DNA of 64,000 bases from Roseomonas mucosa. GTDB taxonomy: Bacteria > Pseudomonadota > Alphaproteobacteria > Acetobacterales > Acetobacteraceae. Below are positions 27,837 through 37,107 of the stretch, one piece after another. The position numbers were made by a program, and so were the translations under genes. A model generated the notes under the pieces. The model was not told where the DNA came from. It did no database searches and worked only from the letters and a program-made list of their open reading frames with translations. The stretch lies in assembly GCA_945878375.1 (NCBI GenBank), contig CAMDWG010000014.1, positions 30,581 to 94,580 of the forward strand, read 5' to 3'. Within the stretch, counting starts at the first letter, position 1. Each line of letters starts with the position of its first letter.

Positions 27837-27994
27837 CCTTGACACATGGACCGGCGAAAGCCGGACGGAAAGGGCTGCCGGCCCGGGCGCCCAAGACCAG
27901 CAGGCGCGGGGTGCGATGCAATTCGGCAACACGTGATGTGCGCCCGCAACGCCGAACTGGCGGTTCTCCACCTCGGCCGCTATGAATCGGGGCG
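27837..27994. other. 158-bp divergent intergenic region
   Basis: Lies between the starts of the epimerase (-) and the TPR gene (+). A GC-rich run, CGGCGAAAGCCGG, forms a small hairpin near 27851-27863. I see no -35/-10 pair that I would defend on either strand. Confidence 0.35.
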
Positions 27995-28828
27995 ATGGCT
28001 TGGCCCGTCCGATTTCCGATCCTTGGCGCCTTCGCTGGCCTGGCCCTTGCGGCACTGGCCGGAGCCGTCTGGCTGATCGCCACGCCGCCTCGGATCGAGA
28101 TTGCCCAGGGTTCCCTGCCTCTGCCGCCCGAGCCGCCGCGCTTCGCGGAAGGCCCCGAAGCCGATCGCTGCCTTGGCCTGCTGCGGAGCGATCCGGAGGG
28201 CGCCCTGGCCTTCGCCCGCATCTGGGAAACCCAAGGCGGCGCGGAGGGCGCGCAGCATTGCGCCGCACTCGCGCTACTGGCGCAGGGCGGGGGCGAGCGT
28301 GCGGCCGAGCACCTTGAAGCGCTGGCCCGGCGATCCACCGCGGGCAAGGCCGCGCGCGCGGCGGTGTTCGCGCAGGCCGCCCAGGCCTGGCTGATGGCCG
28401 GCGAGCCCGCGCGCGCCTTCGCCGCGACCACACTTGCGCTGACCCTGACCCCGGATGATGTGGAATTGCTGATCGACCGCGCGGCGGCGTTGGGCAATAT
28501 GGGACGCTTCAGGGAAGCGGTCGTGGATCTGGACCGCGCGCTCGCCTCCGACCCCGGGCGGCCGGATGCGCTGGTGTTCCGAGCTGCCGCGTGGCGGAAC
28601 CTCGACCGCGCGGAGCCGGCGCGGCGGGACGTTGAACGCGCGCTGGCGCTGGACCCGGCCAATGCGGAAGCACTGCTGGAACGCGGGATCCTTCGCCAGT
28701 TGGCCGGCGACACGGAAGGCGCCCGGATGGATTGGGAACGCGCGATCGAGATCGCGCCCCATTCCGCGACCGCCGACTTGGCGTTCCAGAACCTGGCGCT
28801 GAACGAGGCGGGCCCGGCGGCGCGTTAA
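27995..28828 (+). CDS. TPR-repeat protein with N-terminal membrane anchor
   Basis: 277 residues. One membrane segment follows the start (ILGAFAGLALAALAGAVWLI). Then come helical repeats, with recognisable TPR units LTLTPDDVELLIDRAAALGN, MGRFREAVVDLDRALASDPG, RAEPARRDVERALALDPANA and LAGDTEGARMDWERAIEIAP. Such proteins scaffold envelope complexes. The partner is unknown. It converges on fzlA with a 39-base gap, so no operon partner is apparent. Confidence 0.8.
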   Translation: MAWPVRFPILGAFAGLALAALAGAVWLIATPPRIEIAQGSLPLPPEPPRFAEGPEADRCLGLLRSDPEGALAFARIWETQGGAEGAQHCAALALLAQGGGERAAEHLEALARRSTAGKAARAAVFAQAAQAWLMAGEPARAFAATTLALTLTPDDVELLIDRAAALGNMGRFREAVVDLDRALASDPGRPDALVFRAAAWRNLDRAEPARRDVERALALDPANAEALLERGILRQLAGDTEGARMDWERAIEIAPHSATADLAFQNLALNEAGPAAR

Positions 28829-28867
28829 GCGTCGTGCCGGTAAAGGTCTCGGGGAGGGGTAACCCGC

Positions 28868-29536
28868 CTAGAAGTCCAGGTCGTCGTAATGTACCGGCGG
28901 GGCGAGGCTGCTGATGCGGTCCGCCAGCAGCGGGCGGAAGGATGGGCGCGACTTGATGCGCGCATACCACTCCTTGGCGGCGTCGTTCAGCGCCCAGTCC
29001 ACATCCCCGATATAGTCCAGCGCCGAAAGCTGCGCCGCGGCGGCCAGGTCGGCCATGCTGAAGGACGACCCCGCCAGCCAGGCCCGCGTTTCCGCCAGCC
29101 AGCCCAGGTAATCCATATGCGGCTTGAGGTTCGCATAGCCGGCGCGGATCGCCGCGGCATCGGGATTTCCCCGGCCAAGGTCGCGCTTCATCTGCCTCTC
29201 ATGCAGCAGGTTGCGCGTGACCTCGTGGAAGAACTTCTGGTCGAACCAGCCGACGAGCCGTCGCACCTCCGCCCGTTCCGCGAGCGTCCGGCCCAGCAGG
29301 GGGATGTCCGGATAGGCTTCGTCCAGATACTCCCCGATTGCCCAGGAATCGGCCAGCACCAGCCCGTTCGAATCCTGCATCACCGGCACGGTGCAAGCCG
29401 GGTTCATGGCGAGGAACTCCTCGCGCCTGTCCCATACCCGCTCGACGCGCAGGTCGAAGGGAATGCGCTTTTCAGCCAGTGCCAGCCTGATCTTCCGGCA
29501 GAAGGGCGAAAGGGGAAGGTGATAGAGGATCCGCAT
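28868..29536 (-). CDS. fzlA: FtsZ-binding glutathione S-transferase-like protein FzlA
   Basis: 222 residues. The N-terminal thioredoxin-like domain starts RILYHLPLSPFCRKIRLALA and the helical domain has WFDQKFFHEVTRNLLHERQM, YIGDVDWALNDAAKEWYARI and KSRPSFRPLLADRI. The final HYDDLDF tail is the feature I associate with FzlA, which bundles FtsZ filaments in Caulobacter and helps septal cell-wall synthesis. Family knowledge says FzlA lacks glutathione binding. I infer this role from overall resemblance; an ordinary GST is the alternative. Confidence 0.8.
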   Translation of the reverse strand: MRILYHLPLSPFCRKIRLALAEKRIPFDLRVERVWDRREEFLAMNPACTVPVMQDSNGLVLADSWAIGEYLDEAYPDIPLLGRTLAERAEVRRLVGWFDQKFFHEVTRNLLHERQMKRDLGRGNPDAAAIRAGYANLKPHMDYLGWLAETRAWLAGSSFSMADLAAAAQLSALDYIGDVDWALNDAAKEWYARIKSRPSFRPLLADRISSLAPPVHYDDLDF

Positions 29537-29620
29537 CCGTATCGCACGAAGGGTGTGCCCACCCTATGGCACGCGCGACCGGCGCGGCCAACAGGGCGCC
29601 CGCCGCAGCACCATTTCGTT

Positions 29621-29653
29621 GCGCGGGCGCGCGAGTTATTCGCGCGCCCGCGC
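29621..29653 (-). terminator. 14-bp perfect hairpin just after gltB
   Basis: GCGCGGGCGCGCGA (29621-29634) pairs perfectly with 29640-29653 around a five-base loop. It lies four bases past the gltB stop on the minus strand. No T run follows, so it may be a Rho-assisted stop or a 3' mRNA stabiliser rather than a textbook intrinsic terminator. Confidence 0.5.
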
Positions 29654-29657
29654 GCGG

Positions 29658-32600
29658 CTATTCCGCCGCGATGGCCGGGAGATCCTCCATCGGCGTCGGC
29701 AGGTAGCGCGCATAGTCCTTCGGGACGATGTGCCAGAAGCGGCCCCGCTCCAGCGCCCAGTTGTTGAGCAGGCGGGCGGCGAAGGGGCTGCCGGTTTCCT
29801 GCACATGCTGGGCAATGTGACCCTTCAGCACGTCTTCCCAATGGGTGCTGCCGCCGAGCCGCCTCCAGAGCAGGGCCTCGGGGTTCACGCGCCGCTCGAA
29901 GGCATCGTCGGCGTCGTAGACGAAGGCCATGCCCCCGGTGAAGCCGGCGCCGAAATTGTCGCCGACGGCGCCGAGGATCACCACGCAGCCGCCGGTCATG
30001 TATTCCAGACCATTGGCGCCGCACCCTTCCACCACCGCCAGCGCGCCGGAATTCCGGACGGCGAAGCGTTCCCCGGCCTGGCCGGCGGCGAACAGCGCGC
30101 CGCCGGTCGCGCCATACAGCACCGTGTTGCCGATGATGGTGTTCTCGTTCCAGAGCAGCTTCGAGGACGGCGCGGGCCGCACCACGATGGTCCCGCCCGA
30201 CAGGCCCTTGCCGACATAGTCATTGGCATCGCCGAAGACTTCGAGCTTCAGGCCCTTCACCGCGAAGGCGCCGAGCGACTGGCCGGCGGAGCCGCGCAGG
30301 CGGACGGTCAGATGCCCGTCCTGCAGCCCGGCCATCCCGAACTTCCGCACGATCCGCGACGAGATCTTGGTGCCGATGGCGCGGTGCGTGTTCCGGATGT
30401 TGTAGGCGAGTTGCATCTTCTCGCCGCGCTGGAACAGCGCCGCGGCGTCGCGGATCATGTCGGCGTCCAGCGTCTCCGGCACCTCGTTCCGGCCTTCCAT
30501 GTCGCACCACGCCGGATGCGGGCCGGCATCGGCCTTCACCAGCAGCGGGTTCAGGTCGAGGTCGTCGAGGTCGTCGGACCCGCGGCTGACCTGGCGCAGC
30601 AGGTCGGTGCGGCCGATCACATCCGTCAGCTTGCGGAAGCCGAGGCTGGCAAGGATCTCACGCACCTCCTCGGCCACGAAGCTGAACAGGTTGATCACCT
30701 TCTCCGGGCTGCCCGCGAACTTGGCGCGCAGCGCCTCATCCTGCGTGCAGACGCCGACGGGGCAGGTGTTGGAATGGCACTGGCGCACCATGATGCAGCC
30801 CATCGCGACCAGGCTCGCGGTGCCGATGCCGAATTCCTCGGCGCCGAGCATCGCGGCGATGACCACGTCGCGGCCGGTCTTGATGCCCCCATCGGTCCGC
30901 AGGCGCACGCGGTGACGCAGCCGGTTCAGCTGCAGCACCTGATGCGTCTCGGATAGCCCCATCTCCCACGGCAGGCCCGCATATTTGATGGAGGAGACCG
31001 GGGACGCGCCGGTGCCGCCCGAATGGCCGCTGATCAGGATCGCATCGGCCTTGGCTTTCGCGACGCCGGCCGCGATGGTGCCGATGCCGGACCGCGCGAC
31101 GAGCTTCACGCAGACCGTCGCATCCGGGTTGATCTGCTTCAGGTCGTAGATGAGTTGGGCCAGATCCTCGATCGAGTAGATATCGTGGTGCGGCGGGGGC
31201 GAGATGAGCATCACGCCCGGCGTCGAATGGCGCAGCTTCGCGATCAGCTCCGTCACCTTGAAGCCGGGCAGCTGCCCGCCTTCGCCGGGCTTGGCGCCCT
31301 GCGCGACCTTGATCTCGATCTCGCGGCAGTTGTTCAGATACTCCGCCGTCACGCCGAAACGGCCAGAGGCGATCTGCTTGATGGCGCTGTTGGCGTTGTC
31401 GCCATTCGCGCGCGGACGGGCGCGGGCCGGATCCTCGCCACCCTCACCGGAGTCCGACCGCGCGCCGATGCGGTTCATCGCGATGGAGAGCGTCTCATGC
31501 GCCTCCGGGCTCAGCGCGCCGAGCGAGATGCCGGGCGCGACGAGGCGCTTGCGGATCTCGGTGATGCTCTCGACCTCCTCGATCGCCACGGGCTTCGCGC
31601 CATCGGTGCGGAAATCAAGCAGGTCGCGCAGCGCCACGGGCGGCAGCTTGCGGACACCGTCGGTGTAGCGCTTGAAGGTCTGGTAGCTGTCCGTCTCCAC
31701 CGCCTTCTGCAGCGTGTGGATCAAGCTGCCGTCGAAGGCATGGTTCTCGCCCCGGCGGCGCAGCTTGTAGAGACCGCCGATGGGAAGTGCCACCGCATCC
31801 GCGTCCCATGCCTTGGCGTGCATCGCCAGCACGCGCCGCGCGATGCCCGACAGGCCGATGCCGGAGATGCGGGACGCCACGCCGGGGAAGAATTCCGCCA
31901 CCAGCGCGCGCGACAGGCCAATGGCCTCGAAGTTCATGCCGCCGCGATAGGAGCTGAGCACCGAGATGCCCATCTTGGACATGATCTTGAGCAGACCCTT
32001 GTCCACCGCCTTCTTGTAGCGGGCGACGCAATCCTTCATCGACAGGTTGGCGAACAGGCCGCGACGATGGCGGTCCGCGATGCTTTCCTGCGCCAGATAG
32101 GCGTTGACCGTGGTCGCACCCGCGCCGATCAGCACCGCGATGTAGTGCACATCGATCGCTTCCGCGCAGCGCACATTCAACGAGGTGAAGGTGCGCAGCG
32201 AGCTGCGGACCAGATGCGTGTGCACGCCGCCGACCGCAAGGATCATCGGGATCGCGGCACGGTCCGGGCCCTGGTTCTCATCGCTCAGGATCACATGGGT
32301 GCAGCCGGACCGCACGCCGTCCTCCGCCTCGCGGCGGATGCGCTCGATGTGGCGGCGCAGGCCCTGTTCGCCTTCCGCGACCGGGAAGGTCGCATCCACC
32401 ACGCAGGCGGTGTCGCCCATGTATTCCCGCATCGCCGCGAATTCAGCGTTGGACAGCACGGGGCTGTCCAGCATCAGCATGTCGCACTGCGTCGGGTCCT
32501 CATCGAGGATGTTCCCGAGATTGCCGAGCCGGGTCTTGAGCGACATCACCCGCGTCTCGCGCAGGCTGTCGATCGGCGGGTTGGTCACCTGGCTGAAGGA

Positions 32601-34199
32601 CTGGCGGAAATAATGGTGCAGGCCGCGATACTGGCCCGAGAGCACGGCGACAGGCGTGTCGTCGCCCATGCTGCCCACGGCTTCGTTCGCATCCTCCACC
32701 ATCGGATGCAGGATCGTCTCCAGCTCCTCCAGCGTGTAGCCGACCGAAAGCTGGCGACGGCGCAGCGCCTCGCTGGCGAAGCTCGCCTGCTCATCGGCCG
32801 CGGCCTTGACGATGCTGTCGATGCGCGTCGTCCGGTTCACCCATTGGCCGAAGGGCTTCCGCGCGGCCAGCGCGTCCTTCAGTTCCGTGTCGCCATAGAA
32901 GCGGCCGGTCGCGAGATCGACGCCGATGCACTGGCCGGGGCCGACGCGGCCCTTCATGAGGATCTGGCCCTCCGCCAGCTTCACCATGCCGGTCTCGGAG
33001 CCGACGATCAGCAGCCCGTCATCGGTGACGCTGTAGCGCATCGGGCGCAGCCCGTTGCGGTCGAGCCCGCCGATCACCCATTGCCCGTCCGTCGCGCAGA
33101 TCGCGGCCGGGCCGTCCCAGGGCTCCATCACCGCATTGCAGTACAGGAACAGGTCCCGATGCGCTTCCGGCATCGTGGCGTTGTTGCCGAGGCTTTCCGG
33201 GATCAGCATCGCCTTGGCCATCGGCGCGTCGCGGCCGCCGCGCACCAGCAGCTCGAACACGTTGTCGAGGGTGGCGGTATCGCTGCCGCCCGCCTGCACC
33301 ACCGGCTTGATGTCGTCCATGCAGGCATCGAGCAGGGGATGGGAGAGCCGGGTCTCGTGGCTCTTCATCCAGTTGGCGTTGCCGTGCAGCGTGTTGATCT
33401 CGCCGTTATGGGCCAGCGTGCGGAAGGGCTGGGCCAGGCGCCAGGTGGGGAAGGTGTTGGTCGAGTAGCGCTGGTGGTAGATCGCGAAGCGCGACACGAA
33501 GCGTTCGTCGAGCAGGTCGGGGTAGAATTCCGTCAGGCTCTCGGCCAGGAACATGCCCTTGTAGATGACCGACCGGCAGGAGAGCGAGCAGAGGTAGAGT
33601 TCCGGGATCTGCGCCGTGATCGCCTGCTTCTCGATCCGGCGGCGGATGACATAGAGGTCGCGCTCATAGCTCGCCTCGTCGCGCTGCTCGGGGTCCCAGA
33701 TGAGGATCTGTTCGATCTCGGGGCGGGTGGCGTTGGCCTTCTCACCGATGCAGGCGACATCGATCGGCACCTGGCGCCAGGAATAGATGGCGTAGCCGGC
33801 GTTCAGCACCTCGGTCTCGACGATCTGGCGGCAGCGTTCCTGCGCGCCGAGATCGGTCTTCGGCAGGAACACCATGCCCACCGCGATGCGGCCCGGCTTC
33901 ATCTTGTCGCCGCCGCGCTGCACGACTTCCGCGAAGAAATCCTGCGGGATCTCGATATGGATGCCGGCGCCGTCGCCGGTCTTCCCATCGGCATCCACCG
34001 CGCCGCGGTGCCACACGGCTTTCAGCGCATCGATGCCGGCCTGCACCACCTTGCGGGATGCCTTGCCATTCAGCGAGGCGACGAGGCCGACGCCGCAGGC
34101 GTCATGCTCCGTCACATCGATGCCGGCGTCTTCCAGCAGGGCGCGGTTGGCGACGTAGCGGGCGGCGAATTCGGCGCCGTTCTCGGTCCCATGGGTCAT
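29658..34199 (-). CDS. gltB: Glutamate synthase (NADPH) large subunit
   Basis: 1513 residues. GltB moves the amide of glutamine to 2-oxoglutarate. ATG 34199 gives a short propeptide that ends before Cys35 in HDACGVGLVASL, the N-terminal nucleophile of the glutaminase domain; the open frame to 34739 lies in gltD. Further along are the central domain, the FMN barrel (LISPPPHHDIYSIEDL, KLVARSGIGTIAAGVAKA, ILISGHSGGTGASP) and the 3Fe-4S cysteines in GCIMVRQCHSNTCPVGVC. The GXGXG beta-helix domain at the C-terminus is complete. It is five bases after gltD. Confidence 0.97.
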   Translation of the reverse strand: MTHGTENGAEFAARYVANRALLEDAGIDVTEHDACGVGLVASLNGKASRKVVQAGIDALKAVWHRGAVDADGKTGDGAGIHIEIPQDFFAEVVQRGGDKMKPGRIAVGMVFLPKTDLGAQERCRQIVETEVLNAGYAIYSWRQVPIDVACIGEKANATRPEIEQILIWDPEQRDEASYERDLYVIRRRIEKQAITAQIPELYLCSLSCRSVIYKGMFLAESLTEFYPDLLDERFVSRFAIYHQRYSTNTFPTWRLAQPFRTLAHNGEINTLHGNANWMKSHETRLSHPLLDACMDDIKPVVQAGGSDTATLDNVFELLVRGGRDAPMAKAMLIPESLGNNATMPEAHRDLFLYCNAVMEPWDGPAAICATDGQWVIGGLDRNGLRPMRYSVTDDGLLIVGSETGMVKLAEGQILMKGRVGPGQCIGVDLATGRFYGDTELKDALAARKPFGQWVNRTTRIDSIVKAAADEQASFASEALRRRQLSVGYTLEELETILHPMVEDANEAVGSMGDDTPVAVLSGQYRGLHHYFRQSFSQVTNPPIDSLRETRVMSLKTRLGNLGNILDEDPTQCDMLMLDSPVLSNAEFAAMREYMGDTACVVDATFPVAEGEQGLRRHIERIRREAEDGVRSGCTHVILSDENQGPDRAAIPMILAVGGVHTHLVRSSLRTFTSLNVRCAEAIDVHYIAVLIGAGATTVNAYLAQESIADRHRRGLFANLSMKDCVARYKKAVDKGLLKIMSKMGISVLSSYRGGMNFEAIGLSRALVAEFFPGVASRISGIGLSGIARRVLAMHAKAWDADAVALPIGGLYKLRRRGENHAFDGSLIHTLQKAVETDSYQTFKRYTDGVRKLPPVALRDLLDFRTDGAKPVAIEEVESITEIRKRLVAPGISLGALSPEAHETLSIAMNRIGARSDSGEGGEDPARARPRANGDNANSAIKQIASGRFGVTAEYLNNCREIEIKVAQGAKPGEGGQLPGFKVTELIAKLRHSTPGVMLISPPPHHDIYSIEDLAQLIYDLKQINPDATVCVKLVARSGIGTIAAGVAKAKADAILISGHSGGTGASPVSSIKYAGLPWEMGLSETHQVLQLNRLRHRVRLRTDGGIKTGRDVVIAAMLGAEEFGIGTASLVAMGCIMVRQCHSNTCPVGVCTQDEALRAKFAGSPEKVINLFSFVAEEVREILASLGFRKLTDVIGRTDLLRQVSRGSDDLDDLDLNPLLVKADAGPHPAWCDMEGRNEVPETLDADMIRDAAALFQRGEKMQLAYNIRNTHRAIGTKISSRIVRKFGMAGLQDGHLTVRLRGSAGQSLGAFAVKGLKLEVFGDANDYVGKGLSGGTIVVRPAPSSKLLWNENTIIGNTVLYGATGGALFAAGQAGERFAVRNSGALAVVEGCGANGLEYMTGGCVVILGAVGDNFGAGFTGGMAFVYDADDAFERRVNPEALLWRRLGGSTHWEDVLKGHIAQHVQETGSPFAARLLNNWALERGRFWHIVPKDYARYLPTPMEDLPAIAAE

Positions 34200-34204
34200 G
34201 GCGG

Positions 34205-35644
34205 TCACTCCGCGGCCACGGCGAGGGTGCTCGCCTTCTGCTGGATATAGCTGTGCATCTGCTCGGCTGCGTCGCGGCCGTCGCGGATCGCCCAGACGAC
34301 GAGGGACGCGCCGCGCACGATATCGCCGGCGGCGAAGACGCCGGGCAGCGCGGTCATCATGGTGCGGTGGTCCACCTTCAGCGTGCCCCACTTCGTCACC
34401 GGCAGCGCCGGCTCCTGGAAGGCGGTGGGCAGGTCCTCTGGGTCGAAGCCGAGCGCCATGACGACGAGATCCGCCTGCAACTCGAAGCGGCCATCGGGCA
34501 TCGGCGTCACCTGCTGGCGGCCGGTGGCGTCGGGCAGGCCGAGATGCATCCGCTGCGCGACGACAGCGCGCACATTGCCCTCGCCCCGGAACGCCTCGGG
34601 CGCGCCGAGCCATTCGAAGCGCACGCCTTCTTCCTCGGCGTTGTACACCTCGCGCATCGAGCCCGGCATGTTCGCTTTGTCGCGGCGATAGAGGCAGGTG
34701 ACGGACGCCGCATCCTGGCGCACGGCGGTGCGGACGCAATCCATCGCGGTGTCGCCGCCGCCGATGACGACGACATGCTTGCCCTTCGCGTCCAGCGCGC
34801 CCGAATCGAACTCGGCCACCGCCTCGCCCAGGCCCTTGCGGTTCGACGCGGTCAGGTAGTCCAGCGCCGGCACGATGCCGCCGAGCCCGATGCCCGGCGC
34901 CTGCATGTCCCGCGCCTTGTACACGCCGGTGCCGATCAGCACCGCATCATGCTTCGCGCGCAGCTCGGCCAGGGTGATGTCCTTGCCGATCTGGACATTG
35001 AGGTGGAAGTGGATGCCGCCTTCCTCGAACTGCTTCCAGCGGCGCAGCACGACATCCTTCTCCAGCTTGAAGTTGGGGATGCCGTAGATCATCAGCCCGC
35101 CGACGCGGTCGTAGCGGTCATAGACATGCACCTGGTAGCCGCGCATCCGCAGCCGTTCCGCCGCCGCAAGCCCGGCGGGGCCGGCGCCGATGATGCCGAC
35201 GGATTGCGCCAGTTCACGCGTCGGCTTGGGTGCCTTCACCCAGCCATTCTCCCAGGCAGTATCGGTGATGTACTTCTCGACGCTTCCGATGGTGACGCTG
35301 CCGAAATCCTTTTCGATGACGCAATTGCCCTCGCACAGGCGATCCTGGGGGCAGATGCGGCCACAGATCTCGGGGAAGGTGTTGGTGGCGGAGGCCACCT
35401 CATAGGCTTCCTCCAGCCGGCCTTCGGCGGTCAGCTTCAGCCAGTCGGGGATGTTGTTGTTCAGCGGGCAATGCACCTGGCAGAAGGGCACGCCGCACTG
35501 GCTGCACCGGCTGGCCTGGGACTTCGCGGCGTCCGGCTCGAACTCCCGGTAGATCTCGGCGAAATCCTCGCGGCGGGCGGAGGCCTCGCGCTTCTCGGGC
35601 GTGCGCTGATCGAGGCGCACGAATTGCAGCATCCGGTCGGCCAT
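34205..35644 (-). CDS. gltD: Glutamate synthase (NADPH) small subunit
   Basis: 479 residues. GltD oxidises NADPH and passes electrons to GltB through FAD and Fe-S clusters. Two cysteine clusters are visible, CSQCGVPFCQVHCPL and CGRICPQDRLCEGNC, for the [4Fe-4S] centres. The FAD motif is VGIIGAGPAGLAAAERLR and the NADPH motif is HVVVIGGGDTAMDCVRTA; the end is GVFAAGDIVRGASLVVWA. It is the first gene, followed by gltB, the reverse of the E. coli order. No sigma-54 box was found upstream. Confidence 0.96.
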   Translation of the reverse strand: MADRMLQFVRLDQRTPEKREASARREDFAEIYREFEPDAAKSQASRCSQCGVPFCQVHCPLNNNIPDWLKLTAEGRLEEAYEVASATNTFPEICGRICPQDRLCEGNCVIEKDFGSVTIGSVEKYITDTAWENGWVKAPKPTRELAQSVGIIGAGPAGLAAAERLRMRGYQVHVYDRYDRVGGLMIYGIPNFKLEKDVVLRRWKQFEEGGIHFHLNVQIGKDITLAELRAKHDAVLIGTGVYKARDMQAPGIGLGGIVPALDYLTASNRKGLGEAVAEFDSGALDAKGKHVVVIGGGDTAMDCVRTAVRQDAASVTCLYRRDKANMPGSMREVYNAEEEGVRFEWLGAPEAFRGEGNVRAVVAQRMHLGLPDATGRQQVTPMPDGRFELQADLVVMALGFDPEDLPTAFQEPALPVTKWGTLKVDHRTMMTALPGVFAAGDIVRGASLVVWAIRDGRDAAEQMHSYIQQKASTLAVAAE

Positions 35645-35826
35645 GGCGGCAGCAGACTCCCTGGGCGTGGCGAGACGGGCGGGGAGTGCCGCCTCGCGAT
35701 CGGGAGTGCGCCTCTACAGCAAGGTTTCGGCCGATGCGAGTCCGTTTCGCGCAGTCAGGACAGGATAGCTGTCATTTTTTCCGATGATCCGGCTTGGCGC
35801 CACTTCGCCGCGCCGGGATTGCCAGG

Positions 35827-35849
35827 AAGAAAAGTCCGACTCGGACATT
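35827..35849 (-). terminator. Candidate terminator after the NDUFA9-like gene
   Basis: On the minus strand GTCCG-AGT-CGGAC (35834-35846, one longer reading being the palindrome GTCCGACTCGGAC) is followed by TTTTCTTCC. The stem is only five pairs plus A-T extension, so it is weak. As a symmetric site it could also act as an operator for gltD. Confidence 0.4.
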
Positions 35850-36800
35850 TCAGCTTGCGTCGCGCCGTCCGCCGCCCGGCCGGAACCGCTTGAGATAGCC
35901 GGGCACGACCGCCTCCACCGATTTCGGCGCGATGCCGAGCTCGGCAAAGCTCGGCACCCCCTGCCCCACCACATTGTCCCGCCCCAGCAGCAGCAGCTGG
36001 TCCTGGGTCAGGGGCGGCTTCGGCAGGCGCTGGAGCAGCCCGGCCTGGAACCGCATCAGCCCCATCGGCATGTCCACCATCGGCCGCCGCCGGCCGGTGG
36101 TATCCAGGATGAAGCGCAGCACCTCCCGCATCGTCATCACGCGCGGGCCGCCCAGTTCGAAGGTCTTCCCCCATGCGGCGAAGTCCGCGATGGCGGCGGC
36201 CACCGCATCGGCCACATCGCCGACATAGACGGGCTGGAACCGCGTATCCCCCGCGACCACCGGCATCACCGGCAGCATCGCCATGCCAGCGAAGCGGTTG
36301 AAGAACTGGTCCTCCGGCCCGAAGACCACGGAAGGGCGCAGGATCGTCGCCTCCGGGAAGGCGGCGCGCACGCCGGCCTCCCCCGCCGCCTTGGACCGCG
36401 CGTAGAGGCTGGGGGAGGAGGCATCGGCCCCGATCGCCGAGAGATGGATGAAGTGCTGGACCCCGGCCGCCTTGGCGGCGGCGGCGACGGCGCCGGGCGC
36501 CTCGCCCTGCAGGCGGTGGAAATCGCCCGCGCGGCGCTCGAACAGGATGCCGACCAGGTTCACCACCACCTCGGCGCCCTCGACGGCGCGGGCGATGGCG
36601 GCCGGATCCGTGACCGAGGCCGCAAGCGGCACGATCTGCCCGACCCGCCCCTGGGTCTGGAGGAATCGGGCGCCAGCCGGGTCGCGCACGGCGACGCGCA
36701 CGACATAATCCTGCTGCGCGAGAAGCTGCACGACATAGCGGCCGATGAAGCCCGACCCGCCGAACACCGTCGCCACCTTGCGCCCAAGCGCACCGCGCAT
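35850..36800 (-). CDS. NDUFA9-like NAD(P)-binding protein (complex I accessory family)
   Basis: 316 residues, atypical SDR. VATVFGGSGFIGRYVVQLLA is the dinucleotide loop; later AEVVVNLVGILFER, FIHLSAIGADASSPSLYARS and ILRPSVVFGPEDQFFNRFAG match the NDUFA9/complex I 39-kDa subunit family found in alphaproteobacteria. In mitochondria that subunit binds NADPH structurally; whether this copy joins complex I is unknown. AGGAGAG precedes ATG 36800. It is divergent from tRNA-Leu. Confidence 0.82.
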   Translation of the reverse strand: MRGALGRKVATVFGGSGFIGRYVVQLLAQQDYVVRVAVRDPAGARFLQTQGRVGQIVPLAASVTDPAAIARAVEGAEVVVNLVGILFERRAGDFHRLQGEAPGAVAAAAKAAGVQHFIHLSAIGADASSPSLYARSKAAGEAGVRAAFPEATILRPSVVFGPEDQFFNRFAGMAMLPVMPVVAGDTRFQPVYVGDVADAVAAAIADFAAWGKTFELGGPRVMTMREVLRFILDTTGRRRPMVDMPMGLMRFQAGLLQRLPKPPLTQDQLLLLGRDNVVGQGVPSFAELGIAPKSVEAVVPGYLKRFRPGGGRRDAS

Positions 36801-36896
36801 CGCTTCTCTCCTGTGCCGAATTGGCCCCATCCATATGGGGCGGTCGGCGAGCCGCCAAGGCGTGCGGCGCCGATGTCGCCGTTTGCCTCCCCCCGC

Positions 36897-36925
36897 TTGA
36901 CGCCTCGCGCCGAGCCCCTTAGACA
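36897..36925 (+). promoter_or_regulatory. Sigma-70-type promoter for tRNA-Leu
   Basis: TTGACG (36897-36902), 17-base spacer, TAGACA (36920-36925). Start of transcription would be near 36932, about 18 bases before the mature tRNA. Confidence 0.68.
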
Positions 36926-36949
36926 CCGCGACCTCGCCGGACGACACCT

Positions 36950-37036
36950 GCCCAGGTGGCGGAATTGGTAGACGCGCAGGTTTCAGGTACCTGTGGCCGC
37001 AAGGCTGTGAAGGTTCGAGTCCTTTCCTGGGCACCA
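36950..37036 (+). tRNA. tRNA-Leu (anticodon CAG)
   Basis: Acceptor GCCCAGG pairs with CCTGGGC. The anticodon stem CAGGT/ACCTG encloses TTCAGGT, so the anticodon is CAG. A long variable arm (GGCCGCAAGGCTGT region) marks a class II tRNA, and CCA is encoded at 37034-37036. Confidence 0.96.
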
Positions 37037-37107
37037 TCCGCCGGATTGCGGCGGATATCAGCGTTGGGGTGACACATTTGGGCGAGACCCTGTTCACCAA
37101 GGGTGGC

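Noticed and set aside
31023..34250. A 1075-codon open frame on the plus strand opposite gltB
   Set aside because: It is an antisense shadow of gltB caused by high GC content; its translation is rich in Arg, His, Gln and Ala with no domain, while gltB is unmistakable.
35645..35849. Sigma-54 promoter for gltD
   Set aside because: TGGCGCCAAGCCGG resembles the -24 element only partly and has no TTGC at the right distance.
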